From: Nonlabens spongiae
GTDB taxonomy: Bacteria > Bacteroidota > Bacteroidia > Flavobacteriales > Flavobacteriaceae
Assembly: GCF_002117125.1 (NCBI RefSeq)
Contig: NZ_CP019344.1
Coordinates: 2,818,501-2,882,500, forward strand
Direction: 5' to 3'
Length of the DNA: 64,000 bases
Shown: positions 53,294 to 61,966 of the stretch, one piece after another
Numbering within the stretch: position 1 is the first letter of the stretch
Layout of the letters: each line of letters opens with the position of its first letter
Made by a program: the position numbers and the translations under genes
The notes under the pieces: model-generated
Told to the model about the DNA's origin: nothing
The model's input: only the letters and a program-made list of their open reading frames with translations
Database searches by the model: none

Positions 53294-53305
53294 TGACAAA
53301 AGTCA
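53294..53305 (+). promoter_or_regulatory. Crp/Fnr-type box upstream of ccoS
   Basis: TGAC-AAAA-GTCA, with A/T outside extending the dyad. A -7 like TAATTTTA at 53329-53336 starts 23 bases after it and the ccoS ATG 48 bases after it, the same spacing as at ccoI. Confidence 0.7.
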
Positions 53306-53353
53306 TAATCTGCCGTGTACACCACCTCTAATTTTACCCCATAATTTAAAGTC

Positions 53354-53563
53354 ATGGAAATCATCTATATGTTACTAGCAATAAGCGTTTGTGTCGCGAT
53401 TGTGTTTTTTGTGGCTTTTATCATTACCGTGAAGCGCGGGCAGTATGATGATGTCTACACACCCTCAGTACGTATGCTGTTTGATGATGAGCTGGTAAAA
53501 AACGAGTCTACTCAACTTGAGAATAATCACAAGGCAACGGAGCCGCAACCAATAAATGAATAA
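53354..53563 (+). CDS. ccoS: cbb3 oxidase assembly protein CcoS
   Basis: 69 residues: one membrane helix (MLLAISVCVAIVFFVAFIITV) followed by the family's KRGQYDD-x-TP-x-RMLFDDE motif. CcoS is needed for insertion of cofactors into cbb3 oxidase. The C-terminus is longer and polar. It is 11 bp upstream of the fused ccoNO gene. Confidence 0.93.
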   Translation: MEIIYMLLAISVCVAIVFFVAFIITVKRGQYDDVYTPSVRMLFDDELVKNESTQLENNHKATEPQPINE

Positions 53564-53574
53564 CTAAATCGATT

Positions 53575-55782
53575 ATGGAACTAGAGAAGTTTTATTATGA
53601 CAACAAGATCGTGCGCAAATTCATTGTCGCGACCATGTTATGGGGAATCGTAGGGATGAGCGTAGGGCTTTTGCTCGCGTTCATGTTTTTATTCCCCAAC
53701 CTGACCGACGGTATCTCCTGGCTCAGTTTTGGGCGTTTGAGACCCTTGCACACAAATGCGGTCATCTTTGCCTTTGTGGGTAACGCCATTTTTGCAGGTG
53801 TTTATTACTCATCGCAACGCTTGCTCAAGGCCCGCATGTGGAAAGACTGGCTAAGTAACTTTAATTTTTGGGGCTGGCAGGCGATCATTGTGGGAGCAGC
53901 GATAACGCTTCCCCTAGGTTACACCACTTCAAAGGAATATGCTGAGCTGGAATGGCCATTTGATATTGCCATTGCATTGGTTTGGGTTGCGTTTGGAGCT
54001 AACTTAATCGGTACAATATTCCAGAGAAGACAGCGTCACTTGTATGTTGCGATCTGGTTTTATTTGGGAACTTTTGTTACCGTTGCTGTTCTGCATATTG
54101 TAAACAGTATTGAGTTGCCTATTTCAGCATTAAAAAGTTATTCTGCTTATGCGGGAGTACAAGATGCGCTGGTGCAATGGTGGTACGGTCATAATGCGGT
54201 GGCATTTTTCCTGACTACGCCATTCTTGGGCCTCATGTATTACTTCGTTCCCAAAGCGGCCAATAGACCAGTGTATTCTTACAGACTTTCGATCGTCCAC
54301 TTCTGGTCGCTCATATTTATTTACATCTGGGCGGGACCTCACCATTTGTTATACACCTCCCTACCTGGCTGGGCACAAAGTTTAGGGGTAGCATTTTCAG
54401 TGATGCTTATCGCTCCGTCGTGGGGAGGTATGATCAACGGTTTGCTTACACTGCGTGGGGCCTGGGATAAAGTACGCACCGATCCGGTTCTTAAATTTAT
54501 GGTGGTTGCAATCACAGGTTATGGTATGGCGACTTTTGAGGGTCCTATGCTATCGCTCAAAAATGTAAATGCGATTGCACACTTTAGCGATTGGGTTATT
54601 GCCCACGTACACGTGGGAGCACTTGCCTGGAATGGATTCTTAACTTTTGGGATGGTGTATTGGTTGGTTCCGGTACTTTTTAAAACAAGTCTCTGGTCCA
54701 AGAAATTGGCAAACGCTCATTTCTGGATTGGTACGCTGGGGATCATTATGTATGCATTACCTATGTACGTTGCCGGATTTGTACAAGCCTCCATGTGGAA
54801 GCAATTCAACCCAGACGGTACATTGGTTTACGGTAACTTCCTGGAGACGGTAAGTGAAATCATGCCTATGTACTGGATGCGTGCGATAGGGGGAAGTATG
54901 TACATTGTAGGAGCTATCATAGGAGTTTACAATGTAATTATGACCGCTCGCGCCGGTAAAAAAGTTACAGACGAACTTGCCGAAGCCGCGCCACTGCAAA
55001 AAGTAACCAGTAAAAGAACGGCCTCAGAAGGCTACCACACTTGGTTGGAAAGAAGACCGGTGAAGCTGACCATTTTTGCCACGATAGCTATCTTAATCGG
55101 TGGGATGGTGCAAATTATACCATCTCTCACAGTCGATGATTATGTACCAGCGATTAGCAGTGTGAAACCTTACACACCGCTAGAACTGGAAGGTCGTGAT
55201 ATATACATACGAGAAAGCTGTAATTCCTGCCACTCACAGATGGTGCGACCCTTCCGTAGTGAGGTGGAGCGTTATGGAGAATATAGTAAAGCGGGAGAAT
55301 TTGTGTACGACCACCCATTCTTGTGGGGAAGTAAACGTACCGGGCCCGATCTGCACCGTATAGGTCAGAAGTACAGCGACAACTGGCACTTGAACCACTT
55401 CTACGATCCGCAGAGTACTTCATCTGGTTCGATTATGCCTTCTTACAAATGGTTGATCACAAACGAGCTGGATAAAAGTAAAACTCAAGATAAGATGCAA
55501 GCCATGGTGACTCTGGGCGTGCCTTATTCACAAGAAGAGATTGACCGCGCACAGGAGTGGATGCTGGAACAGGGAGCTCAAATTGAGGAAAACCTTTATT
55601 CAGACCCAGACTTTGCAAAAACCTATGAAGCCGATAAGAAGTATGCCCAAGAAAATGGCGAGGAATTCATAGAAATGCGCAATAGGGAAGTGGTAGCCAT
55701 CATTGCCTACCTACAGCGACTGGGGACCGATATAAAAGTCCAGCCCAAAGAAGAAACCGCATCAATTACTAAAAACCAATAG
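53575..55782 (+). CDS. ccoNO: Fused cbb3 cytochrome oxidase subunits I and II (CcoN-CcoO)
   Basis: 735 residues. The CcoN part (1 to about 480) has the haem and copper ligands in contexts such as RPLHTNAVIFAF, YGHNAVAFFLT, WAGPHHLLYT and FSDWVIAHVHVGALAW. After a linker a CcoO part begins with a membrane helix (LTIFATIAILIGGMVQIIP) and a single c-type haem site CNSCHSQMVRPFRSE with the distal Met in GSIMPSYKWL. The fusion is characteristic of Bacteroidota. It forms the core of the high-affinity terminal oxidase in the inner membrane. Confidence 0.96.
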   Translation: MELEKFYYDNKIVRKFIVATMLWGIVGMSVGLLLAFMFLFPNLTDGISWLSFGRLRPLHTNAVIFAFVGNAIFAGVYYSSQRLLKARMWKDWLSNFNFWGWQAIIVGAAITLPLGYTTSKEYAELEWPFDIAIALVWVAFGANLIGTIFQRRQRHLYVAIWFYLGTFVTVAVLHIVNSIELPISALKSYSAYAGVQDALVQWWYGHNAVAFFLTTPFLGLMYYFVPKAANRPVYSYRLSIVHFWSLIFIYIWAGPHHLLYTSLPGWAQSLGVAFSVMLIAPSWGGMINGLLTLRGAWDKVRTDPVLKFMVVAITGYGMATFEGPMLSLKNVNAIAHFSDWVIAHVHVGALAWNGFLTFGMVYWLVPVLFKTSLWSKKLANAHFWIGTLGIIMYALPMYVAGFVQASMWKQFNPDGTLVYGNFLETVSEIMPMYWMRAIGGSMYIVGAIIGVYNVIMTARAGKKVTDELAEAAPLQKVTSKRTASEGYHTWLERRPVKLTIFATIAILIGGMVQIIPSLTVDDYVPAISSVKPYTPLELEGRDIYIRESCNSCHSQMVRPFRSEVERYGEYSKAGEFVYDHPFLWGSKRTGPDLHRIGQKYSDNWHLNHFYDPQSTSSGSIMPSYKWLITNELDKSKTQDKMQAMVTLGVPYSQEEIDRAQEWMLEQGAQIEENLYSDPDFAKTYEADKKYAQENGEEFIEMRNREVVAIIAYLQRLGTDIKVQPKEETASITKNQ

Positions 55783-55784
55783 CC

Positions 55785-55988
55785 ATGCTCAAATACGTAA
55801 AAGGGAGTCTAGAAAATATCGATGATGTGGAGATGTATCCCATCATATCGCTACTCATATTCTTCATCTTTTTTGTTTGCCTTTTTATATGGGTCATTAC
55901 CGCAAAGAAGGCGCATATAGAAGAAGTCAGCAACATACCGCTGGCCAGTGATGAGGATTTGTTCAACCCAAATAATAGAGAATCATGA
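55785..55988 (+). CDS. ccoQ: cbb3 oxidase subunit CcoQ
   Basis: 67 residues with one membrane helix (IISLLIFFIFFVCLFIWVI) flanked by short polar ends (MLKYVKGSLENIDDVEMYP; ending NPNNRES). Size, helix and position between ccoNO and ccoP identify it as CcoQ. It overlaps ccoP by four bases (ATGA). Confidence 0.88.
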   Translation: MLKYVKGSLENIDDVEMYPIISLLIFFIFFVCLFIWVITAKKAHIEEVSNIPLASDEDLFNPNNRES

Positions 55989-56959
55989 AAACCGGACCCA
56001 TCATAAGAGTAATCATAATTGCCATTTTAGGATATCTCGTACTGGAATTCCTAGGCACAACGGGTGAGCAGTCCGTATTTGTAGAACAGCCCTGGCTTTG
56101 GGCAGTACTGGGTGTGATCATTGTTTTTCACATAGCTGCAGAGGCTTGTATCGGAGCATTGGAACGAGTGTTGTACCTTACGTTGAAACCTGAAGCTCGT
56201 GAGAGGTATGATAGAGAGTACGCTTTCGCGAAAGCGAACCAATTCAAATGGTTCAAAGACACCTATAAAAAACTCGTGGGTGGAAAACCTATTGAGCAAG
56301 AAGGGGAGATCATTCTGGATCATAACTACGATGGCATCAAGGAACTGGACAACAACCTGCCGCCATGGTGGGTGTATGGGTTTTACGCTACCATAGTTTT
56401 TGCAGCGATCTATCTGGTTCGTTTTGAGGTGTTCAATGATTACGATCAAGTTGAGGAATATGAAGCAGCCGTTGCTCAAGCAAAAATCGAGATCGAGGAA
56501 TACAAGAAAACCGCAAAGGATCTCGTCGATGTAAATACAGTGCAACTGCTTACTGAAGTGAGTGATCTGAATGCCGGTAAAAGCATTTTTGAAGGGAATT
56601 GTGCCGCTTGTCATAAAGTCACTGGCGCGGGTGGTATAGGCCCTAACCTGACTGACGACCACTGGATCCTAGGTGGTGGTATCAAAAATGTCTTCAGGAC
56701 TATCTCAGAAGGAGGTCGTGACGGTAAAGGAATGGTTGCTTGGAAATCTGATTTGAAACCTTCTGAAATGGCTCAGGTAGCCAGTTATGTGTTGAGTTTG
56801 CATGGAAGCAATCCGCCGGAGGCTAAGGAGCCTGAAGGTGAAATATGGCTGGATCCAGATGCACCGGTAGAAGAGGTTAAAGTTGAGGTGATTGATAGTA
56901 CACAGATTCAGGTGATCATAGAAGATGAGCCTGTAACTGGAGACATTATTGAAGATTAA
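55985..56959 (+). CDS. ccoP: cbb3 oxidase subunit CcoP, single-haem form
   Basis: 324 residues. Two N-terminal membrane helices and a third at about 125-145 (WWVYGFYATIVFAAIYLV) precede a cytochrome c domain with one CxxCH (NCAACHKVTGAGGIGPNL) and the distal Met in GKGMVAWKSDL. Proteobacterial CcoP has two such sites; only one is present here. It delivers electrons to CcoN. The iterated palindrome at 56221 encodes YAFAKAN between helices 2 and 3. The acidic C-terminal tail is long. Confidence 0.94.
   Translation: MKTGPIIRVIIIAILGYLVLEFLGTTGEQSVFVEQPWLWAVLGVIIVFHIAAEACIGALERVLYLTLKPEARERYDREYAFAKANQFKWFKDTYKKLVGGKPIEQEGEIILDHNYDGIKELDNNLPPWWVYGFYATIVFAAIYLVRFEVFNDYDQVEEYEAAVAQAKIEIEEYKKTAKDLVDVNTVQLLTEVSDLNAGKSIFEGNCAACHKVTGAGGIGPNLTDDHWILGGGIKNVFRTISEGGRDGKGMVAWKSDLKPSEMAQVASYVLSLHGSNPPEAKEPEGEIWLDPDAPVEEVKVEVIDSTQIQVIIEDEPVTGDIIED
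56221..56236. repeat. Iterated palindrome, copy 18 (coding)
   Basis: Perfect 16-bp core in ccoP, read as Ala-Phe-Ala-Lys-Ala. Confidence 0.95.
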
Positions 56960-56969
56960 ATGAAACATT

Positions 56970-57275
56970 ATGATCACCGAACTAGCACAGAAATTAAAAA
57001 GCAGCGAGGTACCGCTGTTCACAAAAATCCATGAGCAGGACGGTACAACGATCACGGCAGTAGGTCTTAAAAGAGGCCTAATGCTCAAGAAAAGCGATTT
57101 CCCCAAACCCACGAGATTACTGGTCATTAAAGGTGAAATAGATTTTAATACCACAAGTGAGAGCAGGAGGTATGCCTGCTATGAAAGTTATGAGATTCCA
57201 GAAACCCCAGATTATAGCCTAGAGGCTTGGGACGATGCGATCTTTCTACTGTTCAATGAATCAACAACTATTTGA
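56970..57275 (+). CDS. Small protein of the cco operon, possibly cupin-like
   Basis: 101 residues, no signal or helix. The order of strands (LLVIKGEIDFNT, YESYEIPETPDYSLEAWDDAIFLL) resembles one half of a small cupin barrel, though the usual His ligands are absent. It sits 10 bp after ccoP and 38 bp before ccoG. The position suggests a role in oxidase production, but nothing in the sequence proves it. Confidence 0.65.
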   Translation: MITELAQKLKSSEVPLFTKIHEQDGTTITAVGLKRGLMLKKSDFPKPTRLLVIKGEIDFNTTSESRRYACYESYEIPETPDYSLEAWDDAIFLLFNESTTI

Positions 57276-57313
57276 ACTCATACATAGAGGATTAAAATTC
57301 TGAATTAGAAGAA

Positions 57314-58735
57314 ATGGCTGAGCAAGGAAGAGAAAACTTTAGGGACAGTATAGGAACCTTGAATGAAGAGGGAAAGAGAGCTTGGGTATATCCTAAAAAG
57401 CCCGATGGGAAGTGGTATGAGTACCGCAAGTATGTGAGTTATGTTTTGCTGGCTTTCTTGTTCAGCGCGCCATTCATAAAAATTAATGGCAATCAGTTTT
57501 TGATGTTCAATGTGTTGGAACGCCGCTTCAATATTTTTGGTTTTCCATTCTGGCCGCAAGACTTTCACTTGTTTGTGATCTGTATGATTATAGGGGTTGT
57601 GTTTGTCATTCTTTTTACGGTCGCATTTGGTAGGTTATTTTGTGGCTGGGTATGTCCACAAACCATATTTATGGAAATGGTTTTTCGTCGCATCGAGTAC
57701 TGGATAGACGGCGACCGTGGTAAACAGATACGTCTGGATAAAGCACCTTGGAATGCAGAGAAAATTAGGAAGAGAGCACTCAAATGGAGCATCTTTTTTG
57801 TGATCTCATTTTTGATCGCCAATGTTTTTCTCGCCTATTTGATAGGTAGCGACCAGTTGATAAGATACATCATAGATGGGCCGGTCAAACACTGGAGTAC
57901 CATAATCTCGCTGTTGATTTTCACCGGAGTATTCTATTTTGTCTTTGCTTGGTTCAGAGAGCAAGTATGCATTATCGCTTGTCCTTACGGAAGGCTTCAA
58001 GGAGTGCTACTGGATAATAAATCCATTGTTGTGGCTTACGATCACAAAAGAGGAGAGAAAGAAGACGGCCGCGCCAAGTTTAGAAAGAAGGAAGATAGGG
58101 CGGCAACAGGGAAAGGCGATTGCATCGATTGTTTTGCTTGCGTTCACGTCTGCCCTACGGGTATCGATATACGCAATGGAACGCAGCTGGAATGCGTGAA
58201 TTGTACCGCCTGTATAGACGCTTGTGACAGTATGATGGAAGCGGTGGACCTTCCCAAAGGCTTGATACGCTATGCCAGTGAGGAAAATATCGAGAAAAAT
58301 AAGAAGTTTGAGTTCTCGCCCAGGCTCAAAGGATACACCGTTGTTCTTGGAATTTTGATCGCGGTACTTATCGGGATGCTGTTTTTACGCAATGACGTGG
58401 AGGCGCGTATTTTAAGATTACCTGGAACGCTGTATGAGCGTAAGGCTGAGAACATGATCAGCAATGTGTACACCTACAAATTAGTCAATAAAACGGTCGA
58501 CGAGATTGAAAACGTGACCTTCAACCTTAAATCTCACAAAGGAACCATTACGGTCGTTTCTCACGATAGTTTTAGTGTTCCGGAGCAAGGACTGGCTGAG
58601 GGTACCTTATTTATAGAAATCAACGCGAGCGCACTGACTGGCGATAAAGATAGGCTGGAAATTGAGGTCTTGAGTGGTGATGAAGTCATTGAAACCACGA
58701 CCACGGCCTTTCTAGGACCTAGGAGTTATAAGTAA
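57314..58735 (+). CDS. ccoG: cbb3 oxidase accessory protein CcoG
   Basis: 473 residues. Several membrane helices with Cys motifs on the way (LFCGWVCPQTIFMEMVFRR and CIIACPYGRLQGVLL), then two 4Fe-4S clusters (CIDCFACVHVCPTGIDIRNG and CVNCTACIDACDSMMEA), then a membrane helix and a C-terminal periplasmic immunoglobulin-like domain. CcoG reduces copper(II) for oxidase assembly in other bacteria. Fits between ccoP and fixH as usual. Confidence 0.95.
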   Translation: MAEQGRENFRDSIGTLNEEGKRAWVYPKKPDGKWYEYRKYVSYVLLAFLFSAPFIKINGNQFLMFNVLERRFNIFGFPFWPQDFHLFVICMIIGVVFVILFTVAFGRLFCGWVCPQTIFMEMVFRRIEYWIDGDRGKQIRLDKAPWNAEKIRKRALKWSIFFVISFLIANVFLAYLIGSDQLIRYIIDGPVKHWSTIISLLIFTGVFYFVFAWFREQVCIIACPYGRLQGVLLDNKSIVVAYDHKRGEKEDGRAKFRKKEDRAATGKGDCIDCFACVHVCPTGIDIRNGTQLECVNCTACIDACDSMMEAVDLPKGLIRYASEENIEKNKKFEFSPRLKGYTVVLGILIAVLIGMLFLRNDVEARILRLPGTLYERKAENMISNVYTYKLVNKTVDEIENVTFNLKSHKGTITVVSHDSFSVPEQGLAEGTLFIEINASALTGDKDRLEIEVLSGDEVIETTTTAFLGPRSYK

Positions 58736-58738
58736 TTC

Positions 58739-58754
58739 CGCTTTCGCGAAAGCG
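58739..58754. repeat. Iterated palindrome, copy 19 (intergenic)
   Basis: Perfect core, extended to 22 bp by TTC and GAA. It lies four bases after the ccoG stop and 30 bp before the small Cys-rich gene. Confidence 0.95.
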
Positions 58755-58784
58755 GAAATATTCAATCACAATTAAGGAAGAACA

Positions 58785-58922
58785 ATGAACGAAACCATAA
58801 AAAGAAAATGCTGCGGTGACTGTCGCAACGGAAAGTTAGGTACAAATCATGCTTGTCACAGAAGATTTGATGCAGAACAACTCAAAAATCAAGCTTTGAA
58901 TTCAGAGCAAGAAGAAATTTAA
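58785..58922 (+). CDS. Small cysteine-rich protein in the cco cluster
   Basis: 45 residues, preceded by AAGGAAG at six-base spacing from the ATG. The N-terminal half holds CCGDC and, 12 residues on, CHRRF, so a Cys/His metal site is possible; the C-terminal half is polar (EQLKNQALNSEQEEI). No signal peptide. It fills the gap between ccoG and fixH. No family recognised. Confidence 0.65.
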   Translation: MNETIKRKCCGDCRNGKLGTNHACHRRFDAEQLKNQALNSEQEEI

Positions 58923-58933
58923 AATCTACGATT

Positions 58934-59380
58934 ATGAAAATCAATTGGGGATGGGGAATAGCGATAGGCATGCTGGCATTCATCGCATTCATCATGTACT
59001 TTGTGGTTACCATGAGTACCAGTAAAGAATTTGACCACGATCTCGTGACTGAAGATTATTATGCCAAAGAAATGGTGTATCAACAAGAAATCGATGCAGA
59101 AACTAACACCAGGAACCTGGATGAAGCTATTTTGAGCAAGAAAATCGCTGAAGGCTGGCAAATTGATTTTCCCAAATCACTGGAGCCTTCTAAAATTAAG
59201 GGAACACTTGCTTTTTATAGACCGTCTAACGAGAAACTGGATTTTGAAATAGCACTAAATCTTACTGATCAAGTAGTAATCATTCCAGAGGAACGCTTGC
59301 TAGGAGGACGCTGGAACATCACTATAGACTGGGAGTATGAAGGTAAACCTTATCTATACAAGGAATCCATAACCTATTGA
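58934..59380 (+). CDS. ccoH: FixH/CcoH-family protein
   Basis: 148 residues. One N-terminal membrane helix (WGIAIGMLAFIAFIMYFVVTM) with the family's DLVTEDYYAKEMVYQQEID immediately after, then a periplasmic beta domain (GRWNITIDWEYEGKPYL). FixH/CcoH is needed for cbb3 oxidase assembly. It is one base from the next gene. Confidence 0.92.
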   Translation: MKINWGWGIAIGMLAFIAFIMYFVVTMSTSKEFDHDLVTEDYYAKEMVYQQEIDAETNTRNLDEAILSKKIAEGWQIDFPKSLEPSKIKGTLAFYRPSNEKLDFEIALNLTDQVVIIPEERLLGGRWNITIDWEYEGKPYLYKESITY

Positions 59381-59381
59381 A

Positions 59382-60089
59382 ATGATCTGGTCGGCTTTAC
59401 TTTTTGGGTTATTGGGAAGTTTGCACTGTGTAGGCATGTGCGGGCCTATTGCTTTTTTGCTACCACTGGATCGTAAGAGTAAAACCAAGCGGTTCTTCCA
59501 GCTTGTAGGCTATCACAGTGGTAGACTGTTGACCTACTCCTTGCTGGGAGCATTGATAGGCTTGGCCGGACGCAGTTTTAATCTGTTTGGGATCCAGCAG
59601 CAACTTTCTATCTTTATAGGAGTTGCTATGATCTTGGTAATTTTGATTCCGGCCAAAACGGTCGGCCGGTATAATTTTTCAAGACCTATTTACAGCTGGG
59701 TAGGTAAGATCAAGAGCAGTATGGGGAAAGAGCTCAAGAAAAAAGATCCGTTTAGCTTTTTTACCATAGGCTTGCTCAATGGTTTTTTACCTTGTGGGCT
59801 GGTGTATATGGCGATTTTTGGAGCGCTGGCAAGTGGCGGTTCAGGCTATGGAGCTGCTTACATGGCAGTTTTTGGTTTGGGAACCGTCCCGCTCATGACC
59901 ACGGCTGCTTATATCGGTAACTTCTTAAAAGGAAGCATCAGACAGAAGATCCTGAAAGTGATTCCAGTCTTAGTAATGCTAGTAGGAATGCTATTCATTT
60001 TAAGAGGATTGGGTCTAGGAATTAAATACATCTCTCCTTCAGATCATGTCGCTGTAGAAAAAGTTTCAGCAACCTACAACTGTCATTGA
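59382..60089 (+). CDS. SafE/DsbD-like membrane protein of cbb3 assembly
   Basis: 235 residues with about six membrane helices. LFGLLGSLHCVGMCGPIAFL at the N-terminus with a CxxxC pair, and a repeat NGFLPCGLVYMAIFGA in the second half, place it in the TauE/SafE-like or DsbD_2 group found in cbb3 clusters, thought to move copper or reductant across the membrane. The C-terminus ends in NCH. Tightly packed after fixH. Confidence 0.9.
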   Translation: MIWSALLFGLLGSLHCVGMCGPIAFLLPLDRKSKTKRFFQLVGYHSGRLLTYSLLGALIGLAGRSFNLFGIQQQLSIFIGVAMILVILIPAKTVGRYNFSRPIYSWVGKIKSSMGKELKKKDPFSFFTIGLLNGFLPCGLVYMAIFGALASGGSGYGAAYMAVFGLGTVPLMTTAAYIGNFLKGSIRQKILKVIPVLVMLVGMLFILRGLGLGIKYISPSDHVAVEKVSATYNCH

Positions 60090-60090
60090 T

Positions 60091-60216
60091 ATGAGAAAGA
60101 AACTGAAGTCTATGATTGATTCTTGTCTAGATCAGATAAGCTTTAAAGCCATTGATCTGTTGGTATGGAGCTCGATGTGGTTTACAGGTCAACTTTTGAA
60201 AAAATCTAAAAATTAA
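60091..60216 (+). CDS. Tiny protein after the SafE-like gene
   Basis: 41 residues starting at the ATG one base after the preceding stop: basic start (MRKKLKSMIDSC), an amphipathic helix (ISFKAIDLLVWSSMWFTGQLL) and a basic end (KKSKN). It probably lies flat on the membrane. Tight packing on both sides supports translation; family not known. Confidence 0.5.
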   Translation: MRKKLKSMIDSCLDQISFKAIDLLVWSSMWFTGQLLKKSKN

Positions 60217-60219
60217 AAT

Positions 60220-60402
60220 ATGGAAACTACAAATCTTCCTTTAGCCAATTGGGGCAACGGCACCATCATGATAGGCGTTTTTGCGCTGGTATGTATTGTT
60301 TTAGTGGCTGTAATCTACAACATGGTAAACTCAAAACCCGCTGATCAGACAAACGATAAAACTACTGACCTTGATTCAGACTCTAAAACCCTGAACACAT
60401 GA
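60220..60402 (+). CDS. Small single-helix membrane protein
   Basis: 60 residues: short N-terminus, one membrane helix (IMIGVFALVCIVLVAVIYNMV), then a polar Asp/Lys/Thr-rich tail. It follows four bases after the previous small gene and overlaps the next by four (ATGA). In the same plus-strand run as the cco genes. Function unknown. Confidence 0.65.
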   Translation: METTNLPLANWGNGTIMIGVFALVCIVLVAVIYNMVNSKPADQTNDKTTDLDSDSKTLNT

Positions 60403-60563
60403 TTTCTAAAATTCTTTTACAGAGTTCAGAACGCTGGGAAGATTTTGCCTTAAGCTATGGAATCTACGGTTTAGTCATTTTGATCATAGCGATATATCTC
60501 ATTGTTAAAGTAAGAAAGGCTCGTAGGCATAAAAAACGCAATGAGAAATTGCGGAAAAAGTAA
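60399..60563 (+). CDS. Tiny single-helix membrane protein
   Basis: 54 residues, ATG within the stop of the preceding gene (ATGA). N-terminal amphipathic part (ISKILLQSSERWEDFALSYG), one helix (IYGLVILIIAIYLIVKV) and a strongly basic tail (RKARRHKKRNEKLRKK). Function unknown. The overlap strongly suggests translational coupling. Confidence 0.6.
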   Translation: MISKILLQSSERWEDFALSYGIYGLVILIIAIYLIVKVRKARRHKKRNEKLRKK

Positions 60564-60685
60564 TGCTTTAACTCAAAATCAAAAAATGTTGTCCAGCCGA
60601 TTCTTGTTCAGTCATGACGATTGCATTACATTGAATGCAGGTGATTTTCATAAAATCATCTGGAATTCAAAAATTATAATAAAAC

Positions 60686-61951
60686 ATGAATTGGAGAAGA
60701 TATAGCAAAGCCCAAATCAATCAGAATATAGAGGAAGCTCTTGAGCAAAACGTAAATTTCTATGACGACCTAGCTATGGGTGTACCCGCATCGCATCTGG
60801 ACGGTGAGGAATTTGCCTCAAACTCTCAGATCCTTGAGGGCAGTACCTATCTCAAAACCCTCGTTGCTAATCCTAATCACATAGGGGTTCATACAGACGA
60901 GTCAGAATCTGAGAACTTTTTCTCAGGCACCCAAAAGTTAGAAGCTGAGGTCATAAAAGTCATTGGTGAAGATATTTTAAGAGCCGATGCAGAAAGTGTG
61001 GATGGCTACGTGTCCTCTGGAGGGACTGAGGGGAACATACAGGCATTATGGACCTACCGCAATTATTTCAGGAAAAGATATGATCTAGGAAAAGACTACA
61101 GCTCTATTGCAGTGATTTGTTCAACAGACTCCCACTATTCCTTTGATAAAGGAGCCGATCTTCTCAACCTCCATATTTTTAAAGTTGAGGTAGATCAAAA
61201 CACCCGCAAGATCAAGCAGCAAAGCCTAGAGAAACAAATTGATAATTGCAAAGCTCAAGGAGTGGATAAGATAATCTTGATCTGCAACATGATGACCACC
61301 ATGTTCGGATCAGTAGATGACTTGGATGATTATTGGAATAAGTTGAGTGCCGAGAATTTTGAGGTTAAAGTGCATGTAGATGGCGCATATGGAGGTTTTT
61401 TGTATCCCTTTACGGTTACTGATCAAAAATTGAATTTCAAAGACGATCGTATTACCTCCTTCTCGCTCGATGCACACAAAATGCTTCAAGCACCTTATGG
61501 AACCGGTCTCTTTTTGATCCGTAAAGGCAATTTGCATCACACTTTAACTGACACTGCGCAGTATGTTTCTGGAATGGATTGCACCCTCATAGGCAGTCGC
61601 TCTGGGGCAAACGCGATTGCAGTCTATAAAATCTTGTTCAATTATGGGCCTTTTGATTGGAAAGAAAAGGTGGATCGACTCGCCTACAGAACAAAAATGC
61701 TGGCGACCCATTTAACTAATTTGAAGGTTAAATTCATTCATTTTGAGGGGAGTAACATCATAACAATTCATAAAAATTACATCACACCTGAGATCAGCGG
61801 CAAGTACGGTCTCGTTCCAGATAATCACCATGATCCCAGTTGGTATAAAATCGTGGTTATGGATCATGTGAGAGGTGATAAGATCAGGAAATTTTTAGAA
61901 GATCTCTACCACCATCACGAGGTAGAATTTCAGCCACTAGTTTTCCCTTAA
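60686..61951 (+). CDS. PLP-dependent group II decarboxylase, substrate unknown
   Basis: 421 residues. VHVDGAYGGFLYP contains the conserved Asp that pairs with the PLP nitrogen, and SFSLDAHKMLQAPYGTG holds the Schiff-base Lys. An N-terminal SSGGTEGN motif binds the phosphate. The family includes histidine, glutamate, tyrosine and diaminobutyrate decarboxylases, and this one looks closest to the histidine decarboxylase-like group, which I cannot confirm. The gap after the tiny gene is 122 bp. It faces hemN convergently. Confidence 0.85.
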   Translation: MNWRRYSKAQINQNIEEALEQNVNFYDDLAMGVPASHLDGEEFASNSQILEGSTYLKTLVANPNHIGVHTDESESENFFSGTQKLEAEVIKVIGEDILRADAESVDGYVSSGGTEGNIQALWTYRNYFRKRYDLGKDYSSIAVICSTDSHYSFDKGADLLNLHIFKVEVDQNTRKIKQQSLEKQIDNCKAQGVDKIILICNMMTTMFGSVDDLDDYWNKLSAENFEVKVHVDGAYGGFLYPFTVTDQKLNFKDDRITSFSLDAHKMLQAPYGTGLFLIRKGNLHHTLTDTAQYVSGMDCTLIGSRSGANAIAVYKILFNYGPFDWKEKVDRLAYRTKMLATHLTNLKVKFIHFEGSNIITIHKNYITPEISGKYGLVPDNHHDPSWYKIVVMDHVRGDKIRKFLEDLYHHHEVEFQPLVFP

Positions 61952-61966
61952 AAAATTATTTTTGTG

